From assembly GCF_002156705.1 (NCBI RefSeq), contig NZ_CP019893.1:1612001-1676000 (forward strand): a stretch of DNA of 64,000 nt, read 5' to 3'. The stretch comes from Natrarchaeobaculum aegyptiacum. GTDB lineage: Archaea; Halobacteriota; Halobacteria; Halobacteriales; Natrialbaceae. Made by a program: the position numbers and the translations under genes. The stretch's first letter is position 1; each line of letters starts with the position of its first letter. This document shows, piece by piece, positions 1 to 9,246 of the stretch. The notes under the pieces were generated by a model that saw nothing but the letters and a program-made list of their open reading frames with translations, was not told the DNA's origin and ran no database searches.

Positions 1-244
1 CGTCTCGGCGGACGACCGGCTCACGACGCCACAGCTCGAGGCGCTCGAACTCGCGTTCAGGCGGGGGTACGTCGACGATCCGCGGCGGGTGACCCTCGAC
101 GACCTCGCGACCGACCTCGAGATCACGCGCCAGTCACTCGCAGGTCGACTTCGACGGGGACATCGCAACCTGCTGGCCCGCGTCTTCGGGTCGGACGGGC
201 CGCCGCTCGAGCGGGTGCCGTCACACTCGTTCGCCGAAGACTGA
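1..244 (+). CDS. Bat-like HTH-10 regulator, C-terminal end (partial)
   Basis: This is the last 80 codons of a gene whose start lies before the window; the reading frame enters at base 2 and stops at 242-244. The peptide contains LTTPQLEALELAFRRGYVDD and then a helix-turn-helix with LATDLEITRQSLAGRLRRG. That is the signature of the HTH-10 (bacterio-opsin activator, Bat) domain found at the C-terminus of haloarchaeal regulators, usually behind PAS, GAF or bacterioopsin-activator domains. The sensory part is not visible, so the signal is unknown. A HalOD1 protein gene follows 77 bp downstream on the same strand. Confidence 0.85.
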   Translation, partial: VSADDRLTTPQLEALELAFRRGYVDDPRRVTLDDLATDLEITRQSLAGRLRRGHRNLLARVFGSDGPPLERVPSHSFAED

Positions 245-321
245 TCCCGCGAGAGTCCACTGGGAAAAACTCGCTACATAGTAAGGATCAAAGGCAACCG
301 GACAGCCGTTCTAGAACGGGT

Positions 322-672
322 ATGCCCTCCGCAGACGACCCAACAGACAGGGCCGTAAAGCGAGCCACGGCGACAGACGGGTTCGTCGTCACGTTCGACC
401 CACTCCGTGAGCGGCCGAGTACCGCCGTCGTAAGCGGCGTCGCCTCGCTACTCGAGACCGATCCGCTCGAACTCGAGCCCATCTACGAGGGGGTCGAGCC
501 GACCGCACTCGATTCGTTCGTCGAGCACGCCCAGCGAACCGGCGTCGACGGCGTCCACGAGCTGTGGTTCACCTACGAGGGATTCGACGTCGGCGTCCAG
601 ACCGACGGTCGAATCGTGATCCGGGAGGCGACGGACGATCCGGCGAGCGTGGACTGGTCCGACGACGAGTAG
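322..672 (+). CDS. HalOD1 output-domain protein
   Basis: This 116-residue acidic protein has the pattern of the haloarchaeal output domain 1 family. An N-terminal beta segment (GFVVTFDPLRER) is followed by a helix carrying VVSGVASLLETDPLELEPIYE, a middle helix ending in DSFVEHAQ, and a closing beta hairpin with WFTYEGFDVGVQTDGRIVI. HalOD1 domains are thought to be output or protein-interaction modules of haloarchaeal signal transduction; no enzymatic activity is known. Another member lies at 33093-33425. The ATG at 322 is the only sensible start. The upstream Bat-type regulator gene could be co-transcribed, but the spacing does not prove this. Confidence 0.8.
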   Translation: MPSADDPTDRAVKRATATDGFVVTFDPLRERPSTAVVSGVASLLETDPLELEPIYEGVEPTALDSFVEHAQRTGVDGVHELWFTYEGFDVGVQTDGRIVIREATDDPASVDWSDDE

Positions 673-681
673 CGCCGGATC

Positions 682-1545
682 TCAGTCGTGATCCGCCAGA
701 AACCCGGAGAGGACCTCGTTGACGCGATCCGACGCCTCGATAAAGACGCAGTGTGAGCCCCCCTCGAGCAGTTCGAGTCGGGCGTCCGGAAGCTGGTCGG
801 CGAGCAGTTCCGCGTTCCCGACGGGCACGACGCGGTCGTTCGTCCCGTGGCAGACGAGCGTCGGCACGCGAATCTCGCCGAGTCGGTCGCTGACGTCGAA
901 TCCGAGGACCGCCGCGGCCTGTGCCTCTCGAGCGGGCTCGTCGGCGTCTTGCTCGAGTCGCCACTCGAGAATGCGGTCGATCAGGTGTGGATTCCGGTTG
1001 GTGAACTGTTCGTTGAACGCCGGCCGCATCCGCTGGCGGAACGTCTCGCGTTCGCTCGCGCCCTTTTTTACGTCGAACATCGCTTCTCGGGTCTCCTCGG
1101 GCACCGGAATCGCCTCCGGGCCGCCGGGGGTCGTACACAGCAGCGTGAGCGTCTCGACGCGGTTGTACTCGAGGGCGTACTGCAGGGCGATCATCCCGCC
1201 CATGCTCGCGCCGACGAGGTGGACGCGACGCGTCCCGACGTCGTCGAGGACGGCCTCGAGGTCGGCGGCCAGTCCGGCGATGGAGTAGCCGCCGAGTTTG
1301 CGCATAAGTGGGGTTCGCAGCTTCCGGGGAAGCCGTGGCAAGAGCGGGGGCAAGCCGGCGTCCGAACGGCCCGTCCCGCGGTTGTCGGGTGCGATCACGG
1401 GGCGCTCGCCGGCGACCGCTTCGCGTTGCCAGCGCCACATCCACCGACCGAAGCCAAGTCCCTGCACGAAGACGACCGGCGTCCCCACCGCGTCGGCCTC
1501 GTGTTCGTAGTAGATCGACACGCCGTCCCGGGTCGCACGTGGCAT
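682..1545 (-). CDS. alpha/beta hydrolase, catalytically complete
   Basis: A 287-residue alpha/beta-hydrolase fold protein of the 3-oxoadipate enol-lactonase/MenH-like group. The oxyanion region (VFVQGLGFGRW), the DNRGTGRSD strand-turn, the nucleophile elbow GASMGG (serine nucleophile), the acid loop HGTNDRVVPV and the catalytic histidine in GGSHCVFIE are all present. The ATG at 1545 was chosen because it begins MPRATRDGVSIYYE, just where homology starts; the frame is open much further upstream but that part looks like read-through opposite priL. The substrate cannot be told. A paralogue with the same start pattern (MPTATNDSVSLFYE) lies at 46536-47309 and has lost its serine. The gene is divergent from priL. 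Confidence 0.85.
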   Translation of the reverse strand: MPRATRDGVSIYYEHEADAVGTPVVFVQGLGFGRWMWRWQREAVAGERPVIAPDNRGTGRSDAGLPPLLPRLPRKLRTPLMRKLGGYSIAGLAADLEAVLDDVGTRRVHLVGASMGGMIALQYALEYNRVETLTLLCTTPGGPEAIPVPEETREAMFDVKKGASERETFRQRMRPAFNEQFTNRNPHLIDRILEWRLEQDADEPAREAQAAAVLGFDVSDRLGEIRVPTLVCHGTNDRVVPVGNAELLADQLPDARLELLEGGSHCVFIEASDRVNEVLSGFLADHD

Positions 1546-1723
1546 AGACGAACCGACGTGTCGGGTGCCCTTGAAATCGACCCTCTCGGCGAACCGGCCG
1601 CCTGCGGCGACTTCCCCCGTTCTGGAGGTCGTTTCGAACGTCTGTAATACGGTTTTACTCTCGCCGGCCCGACCACCGATCCAACCAGATAGCTTATCCC
1701 ACCGGAGTAATATCGTTGTACCG

Positions 1724-2839
1724 ATGCAGCGACTCCACGCCCGGTATCCGTTCCTCGAGGCGGCCCGTGAGTCGGTGGCAGCGGAGGCCGTCGACCTCGC
1801 GAGCGTCGTCCAGTCTGACCGGGCGGTGGTCGAACGAGCGAGCCAACGTGTGATTACCGCCCTCGAGGAGGGCGAGACCGGGCCAATCCACCGCGACCCG
1901 CGCACGGAGTTACTCTCCTACCCGGTCGCCCGCGTCCTCGTCTCGCTGGTCGACGAACGCGTCCTCGTCCGGAAGTACGCCCGTGCGGAAGCAGCGACGG
2001 CGTTCGACCGATTTGCCACCGACCTCGAGGACACGACGGAACTGAAGAGCGTGGAGACGACCGGCCTCGAACTGGCGGACCTGCTCGCTGAGTTCGACCT
2101 GACAGACGCCGTTCGAGAACGAGCCGTCGTCGACGGTGACAGCGAGCGAACGGAGTACCTGATCGACGTCGGCACCTACCTTCCGCTCGCAGCAGACCTC
2201 TGGGGAGACGAGTGGCGACTGGTCAATCGGTCGGTACGAGACGGCGAGGTCGTCGTCGACGAGGACGACCTCCACGCGCTCGTCCGCGAGGCGATCCGCG
2301 AACGGATCGAGGACGGGCTTCCCTTCGACGTCCCGGAGACCATCGCGAGCGAACTCGAGGCCGAAGCCGGGGCCGTCCGCGAGGTGCTCGCCGACCTCGA
2401 CCTGACCCGCGACATCGACACCGTCGTCCCGGACCTCTTCCCACCGTGTATGAAGGCACTGCTCGACGACGTCCAGAAGGGTGAACACCTCCCCCATCAC
2501 TCCCGCTTTGCGATCACGGCCTTCCTCGCGAGCATCGGAATGAGCACCGACGAGATCGTCGACCTCTACCGGGTCAACTCCACCTTCGGCGAGGAGATGA
2601 CCCGCTACCAGACCGACCACATCCGCGGAGAGACCTCGCCCACCGAATACTCACCACCTTCGTGTGCGACGATGCAATCGTACGGCGACTGCGTCAACAA
2701 GGACGACCTCTGTGAGCGAATCCCGCATCCGATGGCCTACTACGAGCAGCGGATCGACGACACCGAAGACGACGACCTAGAGGACTGGCGCGAAGGACGA
2801 GACGGAAGCGACGAAGACGAATCGGCGAGTGCAGACTGA
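1724..2839 (+). CDS. priL: DNA primase large subunit PriL
   Basis: The 371-residue regulatory subunit of the archaeal/eukaryotic-type primase, which with PriS makes RNA primers at the replication fork. The start MQRLHARYPFLEAARESV matches the family. The C-terminal iron-sulfur domain is clear: one cysteine in PPCMKALL near residue 242, then CATMQSYGDC and DLCERIPHPMAYY near residues 314-331, giving the four 4Fe-4S ligands. The last roughly 25 residues are an acidic tail typical of halophiles. A TATA-like element (GCTTATCC) lies about 33 nt before the ATG, which supports this start over the longer open frame. PriS is not in this window. Confidence 0.95.
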   Translation: MQRLHARYPFLEAARESVAAEAVDLASVVQSDRAVVERASQRVITALEEGETGPIHRDPRTELLSYPVARVLVSLVDERVLVRKYARAEAATAFDRFATDLEDTTELKSVETTGLELADLLAEFDLTDAVRERAVVDGDSERTEYLIDVGTYLPLAADLWGDEWRLVNRSVRDGEVVVDEDDLHALVREAIRERIEDGLPFDVPETIASELEAEAGAVREVLADLDLTRDIDTVVPDLFPPCMKALLDDVQKGEHLPHHSRFAITAFLASIGMSTDEIVDLYRVNSTFGEEMTRYQTDHIRGETSPTEYSPPSCATMQSYGDCVNKDDLCERIPHPMAYYEQRIDDTEDDDLEDWREGRDGSDEDESASAD

Positions 2840-2887
2840 TCGGTGGACGCCGTTCGGACCGTGAAACGCGACCCTCGAGCGGGCTTC

Positions 2888-3343
2888 TCAGGGCTCGCGA
2901 GAGGGATCGTCAGAGAGTTCGTCGGCCTGTTCCTGGATGTCCCTGAGCGCCCGTTCCTGTTCACTACGGGTCAGTCCCCCGGATTCGACGTGGCGACCCT
3001 CGTACTGCCACGACGGGATCGCGTTCCAGACGCTACCGTCGCCCCCGTCGGCGTCGTCCGTCGAGGGGCGGTCGAGCGCTGCCCTGCGGGAGTCAGCCCC
3101 CGAGCGCCGCCGTGCGAGCACGAGTGCGAGCGCGAGGAAGAGACCGAACCCGGCGACGACGATCCACGGCTCGACGACGGACGCAGACCGAAGGAATACC
3201 GACGAGGCGAGCACCGCGAACACGACGGCGACGGCGAGCCAACGGAACGGGGAGCTCCGGCCGTCGCCGTCCGGGTCGGTGTTCGGTCCGGGATCCGAAC
3301 CAGCCCCCGGGTCGTCGCCCATACCGGCAACGTCACTGGACAT
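2888..3343 (-). CDS. small two-helix membrane protein
   Basis: An acidic protein of about 151 residues with a hydrophilic N-terminus rich in Gly, Asp and Pro, two adjacent membrane helices (FRWLAVAVVFAVLASSVFL, then a second one starting PWIVVAGFG and rich in Leu/Ala), a short basic stretch after the second helix (ARRRSGADSRR), and a soluble C-terminal tail with SEQERALRDIQEQADELSDD that may form a helix. I do not recognise a named family. It is convergent with priL, 48 bp away. The ATG at 3343 (MSSDVAGMG) was chosen over a longer frame with an arginine-rich extension that looks like non-coding read-through. Confidence 0.65.
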   Translation of the reverse strand: MSSDVAGMGDDPGAGSDPGPNTDPDGDGRSSPFRWLAVAVVFAVLASSVFLRSASVVEPWIVVAGFGLFLALALVLARRRSGADSRRAALDRPSTDDADGGDGSVWNAIPSWQYEGRHVESGGLTRSEQERALRDIQEQADELSDDPSREP

Positions 3344-3451
3344 ACAGCTATTCGGACGGCTACGTCGAAAAGGGTACCGCCGTCGGTCGGTCACCGGGCG
3401 TTCGGCGGTCGAAACCCACCGACAGCAACTCGAAATCGAGCAGTGGAGTGG

Positions 3452-3811
3452 CTACTCGATCGTCACGTCGGCCGTTCCGCCGATGATCATCACGGTGTGG
3501 GTGCCGCCGTCGTCGACGGTGAGCTCGAACGTTTCGCTGTCGTGGACCGTTCGGGTTTCGATCGGACCAGCTCCCTGACGGTCGATCCGAATCCCGACTC
3601 CTTCTCGCTCGAGGCCGTCCATCTCGTCCTCGAGATCCAGATCGTCAACCTCGACGACGTCGACGGTGACTGTCAGTTCGGCACCGTCGTCGGCTTCGAA
3701 CTCGACCAATTCTTCGTCGCTGATCGTCTCCTCGACACCGCCACCGAGGAGGCCGCTACACCCTGCCAGCGGGACGACGGCAGCAAGTGAAATGAAGGCA
3801 CGTCGGCGCAT
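3452..3811 (-). CDS. small Tat-type lipoprotein
   Basis: A 119-residue exported protein. The N-terminus [20 protein letters not shown] has paired arginines, a hydrophobic core and a lipobox (L-A-G-C), so it is probably exported by the Tat route and lipid-anchored at Cys18, as is usual for haloarchaeal lipoproteins. The mature part is acidic and beta-rich, ending in a strand pattern ([16 protein letters not shown]). No catalytic motif is visible and no named family is recognised. It stands alone on the minus strand, divergent from purO. Confidence 0.75.
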   Translation of the reverse strand: MRRRAFISLAAVVPLAGCSGLLGGGVEETISDEELVEFEADDGAELTVTVDVVEVDDLDLEDEMDGLEREGVGIRIDRQGAGPIETRTVHDSETFELTVDDGGTHTVMIIGGTADVTIE

Positions 3812-3961
3812 AGCTGGCGACTTTCGAGACGAGCGGGGAATAGTTTCTGGCCGACGAGGCCCGATGAAAGCACTTCCCGACGCGAGGCGGCGAGGAACGC
3901 TTGGCCCACCGGACTGGACGGAACCGACACGCCTTTTCCACTCACCCGCTCACCTGCGACT

Positions 3962-4558
3962 ATGTACGTCGGACGATTCGTCGTCGTCGGCCCCGAGGTC
4001 GGCGCCTACCGCGTCTCCTCGAGATCGTTTCCCAACCGTGAGATCACCGCCCGCGAAGATGCCCTGACCGTCGGCCCGACCGACGACGCGCCCGAAACGG
4101 ACAACCCGTACGTCGCCTACAACTGCCTGCGCGTCGTCGACACCCCAACTGGCCAGACGGTCGCGTTCGGCAACGGCTCACAGGTCGATCCGATCGCCGA
4201 GAAACTCGAGCTCGGGTACCCCGCTCGAGACGCGCTCGCGGAGTGTCTGCTCGCACTCGATTACGAGAAAGACGACTACGACACGCCGCGGATCGCGGCC
4301 ACGATCGACGACGACGGCGAGGCCCTGATCGGGACGGTCCGGAAAGACGCCCTGCTCGTCGAGACGGTCGAGGAACCGACACTCGTCGCGACCTACGAGA
4401 AAGATACCCCCGAGGTGTTCGACTTCGAGGCCGCCGACGCCGCCGACGCTGCGACTACGGCCTACGACCTCGAGTTCGAACACGCCGTCTGTGCGGCCGG
4501 CGTCGTCCGGACTGACGATGGGTTCGAGACGGCCATCGAGAACGGCGACAGTGACTGA
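3962..4558 (+). CDS. purO: archaeal IMP cyclohydrolase PurO
   Basis: A 198-residue protein beginning [20 protein letters not shown], the characteristic opening of archaeal PurO (EC 3.5.4.10). PurO closes the second purine ring, converting FAICAR to IMP in the last step of purine synthesis, replacing the cyclohydrolase half of bacterial PurH. The length (about 200 residues) and the later segments ([26 protein letters not shown]-to-D spacing) fit the family. It is a single gene between a divergent lipoprotein gene and a downstream histidine kinase; no other purine gene is nearby. Confidence 0.93.
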   Translation: MYVGRFVVVGPEVGAYRVSSRSFPNREITAREDALTVGPTDDAPETDNPYVAYNCLRVVDTPTGQTVAFGNGSQVDPIAEKLELGYPARDALAECLLALDYEKDDYDTPRIAATIDDDGEALIGTVRKDALLVETVEEPTLVATYEKDTPEVFDFEAADAADAATTAYDLEFEHAVCAAGVVRTDDGFETAIENGDSD

Positions 4559-4632
4559 GGCCGTCTCCGCCTGAGACACTACCAACGTATCGTGGCAGTG
4601 GGTTCTTGCCAGCAGCTACCCTCGACGAGATA

Positions 4633-6159
4633 ATGAGTAACGAGTCGGCTTCCAGCGCCCACCGACTGTCGGGGGTTCCCGATGGGGGAATCAGCGACGC
4701 GCTGACCATCGAGAGCGGACTGGAAGCCCTTCGCTCGAGCCCGGAGTTCGACGGGACGATCGAACCGCTGGAAGGTCTAGAGACGCTCGAGAGCTGCGAG
4801 CACATCGCACTGTTCTACCGGGATCGTGCGGAACGGTTCGCAACGGTGACGCCGTTCGTCCGACAGGGGATCGAACGGGGCGAACGAGTCATGTACGTCG
4901 TCGACGACATGACCGACGAGGAGGTTCTCGCCGAACTGCGCGAGCCGGACGATCCACCGGGAGACGAGTTCGGCACCGACGTCGACCTCGAGGGCGCACT
5001 CGAGTCCGGCCAGTTGACCTTCCACACGCTCGAGGAGACCTACCTCAGGACCGGCCGATTCGACGCCGACGACATGCTCGAGGTTTACGCACAAGCGATC
5101 GAGGAAGCCAGGGAGGAGTATCCGGGCCTCCGGGTCACCGCGAACACGAACTTCGTGCTCGACGAGGAGGCCACGCTCGAGGAGTTCCTGGCCTACGAGA
5201 GCCGGGTCAACGAGCTCTTCAAAGGCGAAGACTGCATCGCCCTCTGTCACTACGACTGCGACCGCATCCCCCCGGAGATCCTCGTCGACGTCATCAGAAC
5301 CCACCCGCACCTGGTGTACGACGACACGGTCTGTCACAACTTCTACTACACGCCACCGGAGGAGTTCTTCGAACCCGGCGAGTCGACCCGCGACGTCGAG
5401 CGTATGCTCTACACGCTGGTCGACCGCGCGCAGGCCCGGGCCGAACTCGAGGAGACGATCGACGAACTCGAAGCCTCGAACGAACGGCTCAGACGTTTCG
5501 CTTACGTCGCCTCCCACGACCTGCAAGAGCCCCTGCGGATGATCTCGACGTACCTGCAGTTGCTCGAGTCCCGTCACGCCGCCGACCTCGACGACGAGGC
5601 CCAGGAGTTCGTCGACTTCGCCGTCGACGGCGCAGAGCGGATGCGTGCGATGGTCGACGGCCTGCACTCGTACTCCCGGATCGATATGGCCGACGACGAG
5701 TTCGAGGCCGTCGAGACCGACGACGTCGTCACGGGCGTGCTGAACGGTTTTCGGGACCGAATCGACGGCACGGACGCCGCCATCGCCGTCGAGGACCTGC
5801 CAGCGGTCCGTGCCAACCCAGCCCAGCTCGAGCAACTGTTCGCCAACCTCGTTTCGAACGCACTGACTTACAGCGGCGACGCGCCCCCGACCGTGGAGAT
5901 CACCGGCCAGCGTCGAGGAGACCGGTGCGTGTTCGCCGTCGCCGACGACGGGATCGGGATCGATCCCGATCACACCGACCAGATCTTCGAGATCTTCGGA
6001 CGGCTCCACGCCACCGACGAGATCGACGGTACCGGCGTCGGCCTCTCGCTGTGCCGAAAGATCGTCACCCACCACGGCGGCGACATCTGGGTCGATTCCG
6101 AACCGGGTGAGGGATCGACGTTCTGGTTTACGCTCCCGGCTGCACCACTCGAGTGCTGA
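4633..6159 (+). CDS. MEDS-domain sensor histidine kinase
   Basis: A 508-residue cytoplasmic sensor kinase. Residues about 50-225 are a MEDS (DcmR-type sensory) domain: it starts with CEHIALFYRDRAERFATVTP and has GLRVTANTNFVL and DCIALCHYDCDRI, as in haloarchaeal MEDS proteins. A short coiled coil (about 265-290) leads to a HisKA domain with the phospho-acceptor in YVASHDLQEPLR, then a HATPase domain with N-box NLVSNALTYS, G1 box VADDGIGIDPD, F box and G2 (GTGVGLSLCRKIV). All catalytic motifs are intact, in contrast to the kinase-like gene at 40831-43086. No transmembrane segment and no partner response regulator are visible. The start MSNESAS was preferred to an ATG nine codons earlier. Confidence 0.9.
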   Translation: MSNESASSAHRLSGVPDGGISDALTIESGLEALRSSPEFDGTIEPLEGLETLESCEHIALFYRDRAERFATVTPFVRQGIERGERVMYVVDDMTDEEVLAELREPDDPPGDEFGTDVDLEGALESGQLTFHTLEETYLRTGRFDADDMLEVYAQAIEEAREEYPGLRVTANTNFVLDEEATLEEFLAYESRVNELFKGEDCIALCHYDCDRIPPEILVDVIRTHPHLVYDDTVCHNFYYTPPEEFFEPGESTRDVERMLYTLVDRAQARAELEETIDELEASNERLRRFAYVASHDLQEPLRMISTYLQLLESRHAADLDDEAQEFVDFAVDGAERMRAMVDGLHSYSRIDMADDEFEAVETDDVVTGVLNGFRDRIDGTDAAIAVEDLPAVRANPAQLEQLFANLVSNALTYSGDAPPTVEITGQRRGDRCVFAVADDGIGIDPDHTDQIFEIFGRLHATDEIDGTGVGLSLCRKIVTHHGGDIWVDSEPGEGSTFWFTLPAAPLEC

Positions 6160-6205
6160 GCACCCCACGGCCACGCACTTGGGGCTCGAGCCCGTATCCT
6201 CGACC

Positions 6206-6874
6206 ATGCGAGTCGGGCTCATCTCCGACGTTCACAGCAACCGGGTCGCCCTCGAGGCCGTCCTCTCGGACATGCCACCGGTCGACGAACTGGTCTGTGC
6301 GGGCGACGTGGTGGGCTACAACCCGTGGCCCGCCGCCTGCGTCGACGAACTCCGCGAACGCGCGGTCCCGACCGTCCTCGGCAATCACGACGCCGCTGTA
6401 CTCGAGGAGTCGGCGCGCGGGTTCAACCCGATGGGAAAAGCCGGCATCGAACACGCCCGGAAACGCCTCGACGACGACCAGCGCGCGTGGCTCGAGTCGC
6501 TCCCCACCGAACGACGGGCGTGCGACGAGCGAGTGAAGATCGTCCACGGCCACCCCGACGACCCACAGCGATACCGCCGGTACACCTACCCCGAGGAGTT
6601 CTCGCCACGACTGCTCGGCGACGAGGACGTCCTCGTGCTCGGCCACACCCACGTTCAGGGCGTCCGCCAGTTTTCGGAGGGGATCGTCGTCAACCCCGGA
6701 AGCGTGGGCCAGCCCCGCGACGGCGACCCCCGGGCCGCCTACGCCGTCGTCGACCTCGAGCGCCTGTCGGTCGATACCCACCGCGTCTCCTACGACGTCC
6801 AAGCGGTTCAGGAGGCGGTCAGGGAGGCCGGATTGCCCGAGCGAATCGCGACTCGACTGGCTCGTGGGGAGTGA
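6206..6874 (+). CDS. YfcE/MJ0936-type metallophosphoesterase
   Basis: A 222-residue calcineurin-like phosphoesterase. Metal-binding motifs are in the expected order: ISDVHSN at the N-terminus, GDVVGYNPWP, LGNHD, VHGHPDD, and GHTHVQ with VVNPGSVGQPR near the end. This set is typical of small archaeal and bacterial phosphodiesterases of the MJ0936/YfcE group that use two metal ions. The GDVVGYNPWP loop resembles the serine/threonine phosphatase-like subgroup. The physiological substrate is unknown. The start is the ATG that begins MRVGLISDVHSN; upstream in-frame sequence overlaps the kinase gene. Confidence 0.88.
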   Translation: MRVGLISDVHSNRVALEAVLSDMPPVDELVCAGDVVGYNPWPAACVDELRERAVPTVLGNHDAAVLEESARGFNPMGKAGIEHARKRLDDDQRAWLESLPTERRACDERVKIVHGHPDDPQRYRRYTYPEEFSPRLLGDEDVLVLGHTHVQGVRQFSEGIVVNPGSVGQPRDGDPRAAYAVVDLERLSVDTHRVSYDVQAVQEAVREAGLPERIATRLARGE

Positions 6875-7177
6875 CTCGACTGCTAGACCTGTGTACCAGT
6901 GCCATCGGAGAACGGGGCCTCTCCCGACGTATTCACTGGGAGAACGGATCAGAAGCGGATTCGATGGTGGATCAGGATCGCTGCCGGAAGCGAACCCTTT
7001 TGGGGCCGGTCTCGATACGTTCGACCATGGACGACACCGACCACGTCGTGCGTATCGAGCGGAAGCGAGCGCCTCGCGTCGCGGGTCGGTGTCGCTGTCA
7101 CCGTCACAGCCACCACTCGAGTGGCCGACCGGAAACCACCCCGACTACCACACCCACACCACCTGCAACCTCGAGCC
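6875..7177. other. intergenic stretch without a gene
   Basis: About 300 bp lie between the phosphoesterase and cysE. Open frames run through it but none has a haloarchaeal codon pattern or a recognisable protein. A Thr/Pro/His-rich read-through just before cysE is best treated as its upstream region. I see no clear TATA box, hairpin or repeat. Confidence 0.5.
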
Positions 7178-7696
7178 ATGTTGGGACGACTGCGTGAGGA
7201 CACGCGGGCGATGTGCGACCGCGACCCCGCCGCGAAGCGGTGTCTCGAGGTCGCGCTCACCTATCCGGGCGTCCACGCGGTCTGGGGATATCGGATCGCC
7301 AACCGACTGTGGAGCGCGGAACTGAGACTGCCCGCTCGGCTCTTCTCACACCTCGTGCGCCTGCTGACGGGCGTCGAGATCCATCCGGCAGCGACGATCG
7401 GTCGCCGGGTGACGATCGACCACGGGATGGGCGTCGTGATCGGTGAGACCGCCGAAGTCGGCGACGACGTCCACATGTACCACGGGGTCACCCTCGGTGG
7501 CGACGTCAACGAACCCGTCAAGCGACACCCGACGCTCGAGGACGGCGTCCGGGTCGGCGCGAACGCGACATTGCTCGGCGACATCACGGTTGGCGAGGGA
7601 GCGACCGTCGGTGCCGGGTCGGTTCTCACCCGGGACGTCCCGGCAGGTGCGACCGTCGCTGGCGTCCCGGCGAAACGAGTGGACGGGAGCGACTGA
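7178..7696 (+). CDS. cysE: serine O-acetyltransferase CysE
   Basis: A 172-residue left-handed beta-helix acetyltransferase (EC 2.3.1.30) that makes O-acetylserine for cysteine synthesis. The N-terminal helices carry REDTRAMCDRDPAAK and the hexapeptide region begins at GVEIHPAATIGRRVTIDHGM, followed by GVVIGETAEVGDDV and MYHGVTLGG. This is the conserved CysE signature, with the catalytic His in DHGM and acetyl-CoA binding in the GVTLGG turn. It is of the short type lacking the long N-terminal domain, common in archaea and Gram-positive bacteria. The ATG at 7178 (MLGRLREDTR) is where homology begins. No cysteine synthase gene adjoins it. Confidence 0.92.
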   Translation: MLGRLREDTRAMCDRDPAAKRCLEVALTYPGVHAVWGYRIANRLWSAELRLPARLFSHLVRLLTGVEIHPAATIGRRVTIDHGMGVVIGETAEVGDDVHMYHGVTLGGDVNEPVKRHPTLEDGVRVGANATLLGDITVGEGATVGAGSVLTRDVPAGATVAGVPAKRVDGSD

Positions 7697-7793
7697 CCAC
7701 CATCTCCGAGTTGCCTCGCTGAGAGAGCTCAGCGACGATCATCGTCACTCGAGTCGATCAAGGTTTTTGACCCGTCCCCCGCAACCGGATCGC

Positions 7794-8768
7794 ATGCCAG
7801 TCCGCCCGACGCGACTGTACCTCCAGATGGTCGCCGCCCTCCTCGGCCTCCTCGTGGTCACGGTCGGCTTCGTCGTCGGCGTCTGGGCCGTCTTCGCCCT
7901 CCTGTTTGCCTCCTTCGAGGTCGACGCCCCCGGAATCGTCGCGCTCGTCCCCGCAGTAGTGACGCTGATCGCCATCGCTGGCCTCGAGTACGTCCAGCGG
8001 GGAACGGTCGAACGGCTCGCAGATGCCCACCCCGTCGACCACGAGGCTGCCCCAGAGCTTTACGAGACCACGACGCGCATCGCTGCCCAGCTCGACGTCC
8101 CTGTCCCCACCATCGCCGTCTCCGACCGGGACGCTCCCGAGGCACTGGTCGTCGGCTACCGGCCCAGCGACGTCCATCTCGTGCTCTCACTCGGGACGAT
8201 CGAGGCCCTCGAGCCGGCGGAACTCGAGGCCGTGATCGCCCACGAACTCGCCCACGTCAGGAACCGGGACGCGATGGTGATGACCGCCGTCTCGGTGCCC
8301 GTCGTGCTCGCCGACGGCCTGCGCTCTCGACTCACCGCAATCGAAAATCCCGGGTGGGGCGTGATCGTCGTCGTCCCGCTGGGGCTCGTCTCGAGCGTCG
8401 TCTGGGTCCTCGGCCGGACGATCACCGCCCGACTGGCACGCGTCCGGGAACGAGCCGCAGACCGTACCGCAGCCGAGGTGACCGGCTCACCGGCCGCCCT
8501 CGCCGGCGCGCTCGAGCGTCTCGACCGCGAAATAGCCGAGACTCCGGAACGGGACCTGCGGGAGGTCTCCGGGGTCTCCTCGCTGTCGATCCTCCCGCTC
8601 ACGCCCGACGAGCCCGAGAAGGTCATGCTCGGGCCCGAAGGCGACGTCGAACCCGCCTACTGGCGGGCCCGAACGCTGCTACACCGACTCGAACGCTGGC
8701 TCTTCGAGTCGCACCCGCCCACTGAGCAGCGACTCGAGGCGCTCGCGGCGATGCAACGCGAGAGATGA
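7794..8768 (+). CDS. HtpX-like M48 membrane metalloprotease
   Basis: A 324-residue membrane protease of peptidase family M48. Two N-terminal membrane helices (about residues 8-37 and 45-62) precede a soluble part with the zinc motif AHELAHVRNRD near residue 149, and a downstream RERAADRTAAEVTG segment carrying the third zinc ligand. A further hydrophobic pair lies between them (about 190-215). The C-terminal ESHPPTEQRLEAL is the usual HPxxxxR motif of HtpX. The family degrades misfolded membrane proteins with the active site on the cytoplasmic side. Its start MPVRPTRLY follows a T-rich promoter-like stretch (aggtttttga). The next gene is convergent. Confidence 0.9.
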   Translation: MPVRPTRLYLQMVAALLGLLVVTVGFVVGVWAVFALLFASFEVDAPGIVALVPAVVTLIAIAGLEYVQRGTVERLADAHPVDHEAAPELYETTTRIAAQLDVPVPTIAVSDRDAPEALVVGYRPSDVHLVLSLGTIEALEPAELEAVIAHELAHVRNRDAMVMTAVSVPVVLADGLRSRLTAIENPGWGVIVVVPLGLVSSVVWVLGRTITARLARVRERAADRTAAEVTGSPAALAGALERLDREIAETPERDLREVSGVSSLSILPLTPDEPEKVMLGPEGDVEPAYWRARTLLHRLERWLFESHPPTEQRLEALAAMQRER

Positions 8769-8781
8769 ATTTCGACTCCCG

Positions 8782-9153
8782 TTACGTCTGTTCTCCGTCG
8801 ACCGTTCCGTCTGTCCCGGGAGGAGTGCCCTCCGCGGCGACTCCCTCGTCGGTCTCGGCGTCGCTCGCGGATTCACCGGGAGCCTCGTCGGTGGTCGCCG
8901 GCTCGGGATCGGACGTGTAGCCGAGTTCGAACCAGAGTTTCGCGGTGCAGTCGAACGTCTCCTCGTCGAGTTCCGTCTCCTCTTCTCGCTGGTCCATGTA
9001 GCCGTTGCAGCGGCCGTGTTTGACGACGTTCATCAGTGACGCAGCCGAGCCACACTCCGGACAGTCGATGTAGTAGTTCCCCGCGTCGTTCTGGTGCCAC
9101 GCGTCGGGCGAAAGTTCCGTGTACGCGGCGTCTTCGCGGGATCGTCTGCTCAT
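8782..9153 (-). CDS. acidic zinc-ribbon-like protein, haloarchaeal
   Basis: A 123-residue protein with cysteines arranged as CPECG near residue 32, then RCNGY and FDCTAKL, which could bind one zinc ion. The C-terminal third is a low-complexity acidic tail rich in Ala, Asp, Glu, Thr and Gly. It looks like a family restricted to haloarchaea; I do not know a function. The start at 9153 (MSRRSREDAAYTEL) is an ATG; a GTG three codons earlier is also possible. It ends 14 bp from the convergent protease gene. Confidence 0.7.
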   Translation of the reverse strand: MSRRSREDAAYTELSPDAWHQNDAGNYYIDCPECGSAASLMNVVKHGRCNGYMDQREEETELDEETFDCTAKLWFELGYTSDPEPATTDEAPGESASDAETDEGVAAEGTPPGTDGTVDGEQT

Positions 9154-9246
9154 GTCCCTCACGTCGGGTGCGAGTCCGGTAACGCCCGACCCGGACAGTG
9201 CAAGCGCTCCGTGTCCGGTCGGTCGATGGGGCCTGACGGAACGAGC

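Noticed and set aside
569-1444. Long arginine-rich minus-strand ORF opposite the first genes
   Set aside because: It overlaps the hydrolase gene in another frame and has the Arg/Pro-rich composition of out-of-frame high-G+C DNA.
4777-6222. 481-codon minus-strand ORF opposite the MEDS histidine kinase
   Set aside because: Antisense shadow; the plus strand carries intact MEDS, HisKA and HATPase motifs.
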